Assembly (NCBI GenBank): GCA_032158125.1
Contig: JASKOT010000009.1
Span: forward strand, 1-64,000
DNA: 64,000 nucleotides
Direction of reading: 5' to 3'
Origin: Papiliotrema nemorosa
Taxonomy: Eukaryota; Basidiomycota; Tremellomycetes; Tremellales; Rhynchogastremaceae
This document shows, piece by piece, positions 57,042 through 64,000 of the stretch (the first letter of the stretch is position 1; each line of letters opens with the position of its first letter). A program made the translations under genes and the position numbers. The notes under the pieces are model-generated. The model had not been told where the DNA came from. It saw nothing but the letters and a program-made list of their open reading frames with translations, and ran no database searches.

Positions 57042-59064
57042 TTAGGAGCGCGAATTGATACCTCCCATGGCAATGAACTTGACGTTCAGGTAGTCATCGA
57101 TACCATACTTTGATCCCTCTTTGCCCCAACCACTAATGCATCAGCACGTCTCCGCAAGCTTTTTTGGAACTCACGATTCTTTGACTCCTCCAAATGGACA
57201 AGCGGCTTGGGAAATCAGTCCGGTATTGACACCGACCATTCCAGTCTGCAGGCCCTCGGCGACTCTCCAGATTCTACCGATATCTCTGGAGAAGAAGTAT
57301 CCCGCCAGTCCATGTTCGGTGTCATTCGCCTTTTCCAAGACCTCTTCTTCCGTTTCAAACTCTACCAAAGCAGCCAAGGGACCAAATGTCTCTTCTCGGA
57401 GAACATTGGCATCGGGAGTGATACCGACGACAACGGTGGGCTGGAAGAAGCTTCCTTTGCCGGCTTTCCCGCCAATGAGGACTTTGGCACCTTTGCTGAC
57501 GGCGTCATCGATGTGACCCTTCACCTTGGTAGCCGCCCTTGCATGAATCAAAGGTCCATGGGTGCTGCTGAATTAGCAGAGACCAGTTACGCGATCTATC
57601 AGGACCCACGTTCCAGCTTCTAGACCGTTGCCCACCTTGAAAGCCGCGACTTTCTCGACCAGCTTTTCAGAAAACTCCTTCATAACCTTTTTGCTGTCTC
57701 GCTCAGTGGAAAGCATCTTGGTCGCGCACACAGACTCACTGGACGAATATCCTGTTTGCACAAACGCAAGTTTGACCTGATAATCTGAACTTGCTAGTGA
57801 TAGCTCCAGCGACGGCGTCGTCGACATTCGCATCATCAAATACTATGAATGGGGCATTTCCACCCAGCTCAAACGACATTCTGCCATAAGCCTCGTGCGT
57901 AGGAAGGAATATCGATACCGACTTCTTAAGGGTGGAAGAACACAACTTCGCAAGAAGCTTGCCGACAGCTGTGCTACCTGTGAAGGAGATCTTTTTAATA
58001 GTAGGGTGGGTACACAGGATGTTTCCGATCAAAGGTGAGTCGGCAGTGGTGAGGACATTGAAGACTCCCTTGGGCATACCGGCTTTTTCTGCGAGCTGAA
58101 CATATCAGTAATTGGCATCTAAGGGTATGCTCAGCAACATACGGCGGCCACTGCAAGTGCCGAGAATGGCGTCTCAGGAGGACATTTGAGCACGACCGTA
58201 CATCCAGCTGCTAATGCCGCCGCTGCCTTTCGAGTGACCATCGCAGAGGGGACTGAGTGTCAGAAATCGAGTTCCATATCCATACGATACTCACAGTTCC
58301 AAGGCGTGATCAACCCCACTACACCGATGGCCTGTTTGATGGTGATGTTTCGAACACCGTCCATTGCAGACGGAATGACATCTCCGTAGGTCCTCATAGC
58401 TTCCGCGCCATACCTACGTTTTAGAGGTTGATGGTGTTAGGAGCTTAATTACAACTCACCATTCGAAGAAGGAAGCTCCAAAGGCCACTTCTCCCTTAGC
58501 ATCGGCGAGCGGCTTTCCATTCTCAGTGGTCTAAGTGCCTTTAGCATCTCCCGGTCACCCTTGTCGAATCACGAAGAGGAGCTCACGATGATATGGGCAA
58601 GTTCGTCCGTATTCTCCAGCATCAGGTTGAACAATCGAACCAGAATATCTTGCCTGAACTGCTACATCAGCTAGACTCTACCGATCCTTCAGGTAGCTTG
58701 CCTTGGGCGGGGCAGTAGACCACCCCTTGAACGCCTCTTCTGCAGCAGCAATAGCCCGTAGAGTTTCGGGTTCTCGTTGATCAGGCACACTTCCGATCAC
58801 TTCTCCAGTCGCCGGATCCACATCATCAGCTAGGCCCCGGATCCGCAGTATGAGGTCTCGCTCACTAGTGACTTCAAAAACATCTCCAGAGTCAGCACCA
58901 ACCCATTCTCCATTGATGTACGCCTTGTTCTTCAGCAGTGTGTCTTGAATGGCCATTTTCGTTGTGTACGTCCTTTCTGCCCAGTTCGGATAGCGGTAAT
59001 GATGGAGACAGCGGGCTCTCGGTGCTACATATGTATACGCTCGTCTACACGGGAAGCCCAACAT
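57042..59064 (-). CDS. Succinate-semialdehyde dehydrogenase (NAD(P)+), probable mitochondrial
   Basis: The enzyme oxidises succinate semialdehyde, the product of GABA transamination, to succinate. Motifs: [89 protein letters not shown] (general-base Glu), [15 protein letters not shown] (nucleophile Cys), [15 protein letters not shown] and [19 protein letters not shown]. About eight introns are inferred; the last joins VKES to GWGKEG. Two in-frame ATGs are possible. The upstream one (59062-59064) gives [20 protein letters not shown], an Arg-rich, acid-free N-terminus typical of mitochondrial import; the inner one (58954-58956, [18 protein letters not shown]) would give a cytosolic form. It pairs functionally with the class III aminotransferase. 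Confidence 0.85.
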
Positions 59065-59563
59065 CGTGCCCGGACTGGGGGACGCATAACTTTCCACCTT
59101 GAAACAGAAGAATGACCTGCGGTATAGCCGGGCGTCTGTTCTTCGTCCGTCGGATAAATCCGAAGACGGTCTCGCCGGAAGTTCATCCATCTATTGACCG
59201 TCAAGCGCCCGGTTCTACCGGGTTACGCAAGGTATACTTTGATCGGATCGCCATGGTGTGCATGACAAGCAGCCGTCAGATTCGCAAGGATGATCAGCGA
59301 GAAGGGGAGTTCGTTTGGAAGGCACCAGGGATGAATTTCGATGCCTAGTCGAACACACTGTCAAGGCCGCTGCGGACGATCGCACTTGGACAAGGGGGAG
59401 ATGCATGCATGTGGAGGTCAATTGGCTATAAAGGAAGAAAGCTCATTTACAAGCATGCGGATACTTCTCTCGGTAGAACTCGATCTCTGGTTGCAGCTCG
59501 TAATACAATGCCTCGGCGCTACCCATTCAGCACCATTCAAGTTTCACCGCTTGGATCTGCGAC
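59065..59563. other. Spacer between aldolase-family gene and SSADH
   Basis: About 500 bp holding the SSADH promoter and the downstream gene's 3' end. Nothing coding was recognised. Confidence 0.45.
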
Positions 59564-60686
59564 TCACTCATTGTTGCCTTTACCCGTGAACAAGGCATCT
59601 TCAGGTGGGATCTCTGTATATGGATTCCCATTCGCGGCTGCCGCTTCCACCATCAACTGTATCTCGCATTGTTTCTCCATCATGTTATACATGAAGACTG
59701 TCTCGTCCACCGTCTCGCCGATGGTGATAAGTCCATGATTCTGGAGGATGCCAGTTCGGGCTGTAGGACCCAGTGATTCTGCAATCTCGATCCCTTCCTG
59801 TTCGCCAAAGGCCTTATCATTAGTGCGTGATCACCGGACGTTCAGATACGCACGACTTTGCCCCCGTTGAGGAACACAGCTTGGTTGTCGTACAACAAGC
59901 AAGAGTCTTGATTGAGCATGCCCAGGGGTTTGCCGAAGACAGACCAGGCCCGGCCATATTGTGTATGGCAGTGGGCTGCAGCGTTGACTTCGGGTCGAGC
60001 TTTGTGGATGGCGGAGTGTATGGAGAACCCTGCTTGCTGTTTGCTCAGCGGCAGTAATACAAAGCTGGCAGCACTCACGTTGATAGGCAATTGCGCCCCA
60101 TGCTCCGTCACATACCCCTCGTGATCGACCAAGACCAGCCTGGCAGTCAGTGACTAGCACCTTCCGTGTCTGCGATATTCGATCCTACTTTGACACTGTC
60201 ATAGAACCGAAGTGTACTCCGAGCGGGTTCATCCAGTAATGATCTGTCAAAATGGGATCCTGGTCATCAGCCGGCAGCCTTTCCTAACCACCTCAAACTC
60301 ACCTTGACTGTGATATGTCCAGATACACCATGCCCGAACCCAAGATCTCCCCACATTCGGAAACAGAGCACGAGATGCTCCTAATCATCTCAGCGACAAC
60401 CCGCGAGAGGCATTGCAAGACTCACCTTGACCCATTGACGCTTTTGGAACAGGGACGCTTCGTCCGTCTCATCGTAGAATTCTGGGTATCCCAGGCGATA
60501 TGCAGGTATCGTTCCAGCTTTGTTGCCTCTCCACCACCCATCTACCACACCTGTCCTGCGCGCTTTCTCTTGACGATTACTCGTCGAGGCCCTTCGGTGT
60601 GAGTCTTCAGTGGAGGCGTCTTCCCCTCGAAGCTGAAGAATCCGTGACTGTACTGAGGTTTGAGTGAGTGTTGAAGTAGTACTCAT
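59564..60686 (-). CDS. Class II aldolase/adducin-family protein
   Basis: Family members are zinc-dependent aldolases or epimerases such as fuculose-phosphate aldolase. The product starts at ATG 60684-60686 (MSTTSTLTQTSVQSRILQLR). Zinc-site motifs are visible: GFGHGVSGHITVK-type sequence, AAAHCHTQYGRAWSVFG (HxH) and ARTGILQNHGLITIGETVDE (third His). LVLVDHEGYVTE and YNMMEKQCEIQLMVEAAA are typical helices. Several introns are present. The end reads ALFTGKGNNE. The size, about 290 residues, fits the fungal group annotated as class II aldolases of unknown substrate. It lies between SSADH and a C2H2 regulator on the same strand. Confidence 0.8.
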
Positions 60687-61201
60687 GGTCGTCACGGGAT
60701 GTTCGTAACAGCAAAACTGCTACTTTGGAAGAGCGAGGGCTATAAGATGATCAGTCGTGGGGTGTAGAATTCCAAGTAGAGGAAGCTGCCCTAGGTTTCT
60801 TCGGAGGTCCCGGACAATCCGATTTGGATCCCGGATCGTATCTCCGATGGCTCTCCCGCCGTGCATCCATGATCTCTTCGCGAATGAGGTTTGTATGCAT
60901 CTGCTCAACAGCAACTAAGAGCTTTTCGGAGGCAACTTTGGCCCGGGAAATGATGAGGCTCGTTTGGCGTGAGGAGAAGACTAGGTTTGGCCAGTAAAGG
61001 CCATGGTTATCGTTATTAGACTCCGCCTTGTTCTAGTTTACATTGTGTGCTGATAAGCTCGCAAACATGCAGAGGTGACATCAATACAATTCTCCAGCGA
61101 GTAAAATGACTGCAGAGACATGATTCAAGAAGTGCATACAACGAAGAACTGGTCAACACAAGTTGACACCACAGCCGAGGTCCATCCAGTTGATGCAGAT
61201 T
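60687..61201. other. Spacer between regulator and class II aldolase genes
   Basis: About 515 bp. A minus-strand frame at 60720-60914 has no recognisable features. It should hold the aldolase promoter. Confidence 0.45.
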
Positions 61202-63384
61202 CTACTTTCCCAGCTCGCTCAAACTCCTAATGATCAATCTTCCTACACCCGTGCTTCCTCGATTGACAAACACTCTGCGGATCCACGTCGCAAATTCCGA
61301 CGCATCCGCGAGTCCCAATTTGCCTATACATTCTGTGATACCTGCTCTGACCAGTTGCCAAGCCACCAAAACCGCTTTGAAAGCATACATTGTAACCCAA
61401 GGAGGCTCCAGCGGTGATTCGCCGGTACGATCCAGAAATTGGAGGAACCATACGACATGTGGATCTAGCATCTCTGCCACCTGTGGGGTGAACACGACCG
61501 ACTGCGCCGCGCTCAGAGTCGTCCTGAAGGTCAATCGCATTGCTGGAGGAGATTGGATGGAAGCACTTACGCTGACACCACTGCTCCGTCCAAGCTCGTT
61601 TCCACGAGTCCGCTCGTATGTGACGGATTCCAGAGCAGCAATTCGATCATGGTGACTCGCCATGTGGCTTCAGCGTCGACAGCGAAAGCACCATCTGGTG
61701 GCTTTGAACAAACGACCGACTCGAGAGCCATCAAGGCCGAGTTGAACGCCTCAAACCTCTCAAAACAGATTCTCCCCGTCATGGTCGACCATCCTGAGAC
61801 CTCGCGCACTCCAGTATGCAGATAAAGCAAGATAAGCAACGCGGAATACGAGCAATTGACAGTTGTGGCTGATGTATTCGGTGCCATCCATGTCCGGATG
61901 CTCTGAATGAAGCGAGACGAGTCCTTGTTGTCTGGGTGTATAAGATTCCGGTGCGCCCAGACTGATGCCGTCTCGGCTGACCAAAGCATCTCTACGCATG
62001 GGATGTTGTGTTTGACCTCCAAGTGAGAAACAGTTCTCGGAATCGATAGAAGGTGATACCAAGTAGCATCGAGTTGGTAGAAGAAGTAGAGCGTCCTGAA
62101 CCCATCAGTCTGATTCAAGATACGATGCTATCTCACTGACCGCTTGTGCACTTCGGCTCGAACAAAGTGCAGCCATAGCGCCTCTAAATCCAGCATCTGT
62201 CCAGCTTTGCACGGCAGCGGATCCATCATGCCTTCCCTCCGTATGATTTCTATCGTCTTGTTCCTCATTCTGAGTCCATGCGCCGTATCGTTGCCGCACG
62301 AGTACATGATAGCGTACATCTGTAGCAAAGACAAAGCTTGGACCCTCACGACAGGCGAATACAGCCGGTTCTCGTTTACGTCCAACAATCGTTTGGCGTG
62401 TTTGAAACACCGATTTGAAAGAGTCTGTCCTTCCAATCTATCCGGATTGTAGGCTAGACTAACACTGAGCAAGCCGAAGAGTACCGGTTCGGTCAGGTTA
62501 GATGGGTCAAAAGTAGGACGGTGGATGAAAGGGATGAAAGAAGCGACATGGGTGTGAAAGAGGTCCAAACCTAATGCGAGCTGCGAGGGGCTTATAGGAT
62601 CGTTTTCGCCGGATGTAATGGGTGGGGGAGAGATTTGGGGCGTGGTAGATGTACTGGTGTAGGATGCGGGCGCAAACGAATCCATAGGCATCATGCCTGG
62701 CGAGATCAGTGACACCTTTCGTAGACTGACGAACCCGCAGAGCTCTGATCCAATAGACTTGACCCCCCGAAATCCCCAAAATCAAAGTGACCCAGCGTGG
62801 TATGGACAGGTGCGGCCATGGAGATCGAGTCTAAGGGGAAGGTTGAGCTCATGGGAGAGAAGAATTTGTTCAAGTCCTGCATTGATTCGATGCCGCCTGA
62901 ATGCAAAGCCTGACTGGACGAAGCGTTCCCAATGCCGGGCATCGCGCTTGTAACCCCTAAATCTCGTGAGGGTCCCTCCTGATTCCCCATAGCGATATCA
63001 TCTCCGTCATTCAGCGGATCATCATCTCCGTCTCCAGTTGAAGAAGCTGTGGTGTTTCGGCGTAAACGGGGAGAGGCAGACTCTTGATGTTCGGGATGTT
63101 TCTTTTTGATATGCCTTCTGCACAGGTCCCGCCGGGAGAACGTAGTCGTACAATGGGTACATGTGAAGCTGTTCCCTTCCTCATGCACCGCTGCATGACG
63201 TTTCAGATTCTCCTGCGAGGGTCAGTGTGATCCAGCTTGGCGGGTACATCAAGTAAGAGAAGATACAAACATATCTTGTAAATCGTTTGGAACAGGTCGG
63301 GCATTGAAACGGCTGCAGAACCCCTCGACTGACGAGAACAGCTTCCGTCGGTAGAATTGGCTGTTGGGAGTTGATTTGGTCCAT
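61202..63384 (-). CDS. C2H2 zinc-finger transcription factor with fungal regulatory domain
   Basis: The product starts MDQINSQQPILPTEAVLVSR. Two C2H2 fingers follow: FQCPTCSKRFTRYENLKRHAAVH, interrupted by an intron after RY, and FTCTHCTTTFSRRDLCRRHIKKKH. The linker is Ser/Asp-rich. A fungal-specific transcription factor region starts around IPFIHRPTFDPSNLTEPVLFGLLSVSLAYN, the pattern usually paired with Zn2Cys6 clusters, and continues through LWLHFVRAEVHKRS and YFFYQLDATWYHLL. The last exon ends GVGRLIIRSLSELGK. C2H2 plus this domain is a known fungal architecture (for example in regulators of carbon or stress genes). It should be nuclear; its targets may include the adjacent class II aldolase and SSADH genes, as inference. 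Confidence 0.85.
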
Positions 63385-63907
63385 CCTTCACATTGTATGA
63401 CCTCCAGGGCTCAAATTCGAGGAAAAGGAGCTATTGGGAGGAGGTCGATGAAGATGGGAAACTTGGTCGCCGGGATTGGCCGGCTGGATGCGAATAGATG
63501 TGTTCACCAAGTCTTGTCTCTCCCTCGCTTCGCTGCGAATGACTGAATGATAAGGCTATGCTGCTACGAGATACATGCCTGACGGGGCTACATGGGGTGC
63601 TGCTTATCATGCGAGTGGGGGCGAATAGGAGAAAAGCGGAAGCAGGCTGGGACGGCTTTTGGGAGGAGCTCCTCCCCGTCTCGCTGAATCCCTTGGCGCT
63701 CTCACGGCTCACGAACATTTCAACGGGGACCCTTCGTTACTGAAAATGAGAGACTGTGTTGAACGCCAGTCTTCCAAGAACTGTGATGCATTCAACTACA
63801 AAATAGAGGGCGATAGCACCCGAGCCCTCTGGGCAAATTACCCCCTTCCGTTCCCGGTCATCCCAACAAGTCCTGGTTTTACCTTTCGATTTACGCTCAA
63901 AAACAAA
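63385..63907. other. Divergent promoter at the right edge
   Basis: It separates the minus-strand C2H2 regulator and a plus-strand gene running off the window. No gene was recognised inside. Pyrimidine-rich sequence precedes the ATG at 63908. Confidence 0.45.
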
Positions 63908-64000
63908 ATGGATGATCGATATCTCCCGTCCACCGCAACATCATCTTTATCACATGAAGAATTTGTAATGAGGATTCTTATCCCCAAGCGAGATGTCGTC
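63908..64000 (+). CDS. 5' end of a gene, possibly KH-domain RNA-binding protein (partial)
   Basis: Thirty-one codons are open from an ATG in good context (AAACAAAATGG) to the window end. The predicted start is MDDRYLPSTATSSLSHEEF, then VMRILIPKRDVV. The last segment resembles the first strand of a KH domain (R-x-L-I/V-P-x-x-x-V before the GxxG loop), but too little is present to be sure. An intron could also follow immediately. Confidence 0.4.
   Translation, partial: MDDRYLPSTATSSLSHEEFVMRILIPKRDVV

Overview
The window reads as nuclear DNA of a basidiomycete yeast, most likely a tremellomycete (Cryptococcus/Kwoniella-like). Genes are close together on both strands. They are cut by many introns of about 35-60 bp (GTRNGT...CTRAC...YAG), promoters are short with TATA boxes 40-90 bp before the ATG, and a CPL1-type cysteine domain is present. 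Base 1 starts with degenerate C-rich repeats resembling the C-rich strand of a TTAGGGGG-type telomere, so the left edge is probably a chromosome end. No tRNA, rRNA or CRISPR array was recognised. Exon joins were worked out by hand; coordinates are start-to-stop spans that include introns.

Layout. 1-1.5 kb: telomere-like repeats, an interrupted ORF remnant and small repeats. 1.6-5.3 kb: a divergent enolase and a phytanoyl-CoA-dioxygenase-family protein. 5.7-20 kb: a carbohydrate-use block with an UNC93-like transporter, a secreted glycoside-hydrolase-like protein, a sugar/H+ symporter, a Zn2Cys6 regulator, a GH1 beta-glucosidase and a GH32 beta-fructosidase. 20.2-24.1 kb: an intronless A-T-R-R reductase resembling fungal glycine betaine reductase. 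25.6-34.5 kb: a secreted protein of unknown function, a cutinase-like/CPL1 fusion, a tandem-GNAT protein, an Atg22-like transporter and an HhH-GPD DNA glycosylase; a 150-bp homopolymer block near 33 kb looks like an assembly artefact.

34.9-48.6 kb looks like a sugar-acid/lactate catabolic block: flavocytochrome b2, an HpcH/HpaI aldolase, a Zn2Cys6 regulator, an SMP-30-type lactonase, a D-2-hydroxyacid dehydrogenase, a DAL5-type anion symporter and a second UNC93-like protein. A lactonase-aldolase-lactate dehydrogenase set fits a non-phosphorylative deoxysugar route (L-rhamnose type) in which the aldolase yields pyruvate plus an aldehyde that can become lactate. The spacers contain palindromic or repeated CGG-type sites of the kind Zn2Cys6 proteins bind.

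49.4-63.4 kb looks like a nitrogen/omega-amino-acid block: amidase, class III aminotransferase, Zn2Cys6 regulator, succinate-semialdehyde dehydrogenase with a probable mitochondrial presequence, class II aldolase-family protein and a C2H2 regulator. The last 93 bases begin another gene on the plus strand. The most notable items are the cutinase-CPL1 fusion, the A-T-R-R reductase, the repeated CGGAGCGG sites at 44 kb, and the two regulator-containing catabolic blocks.
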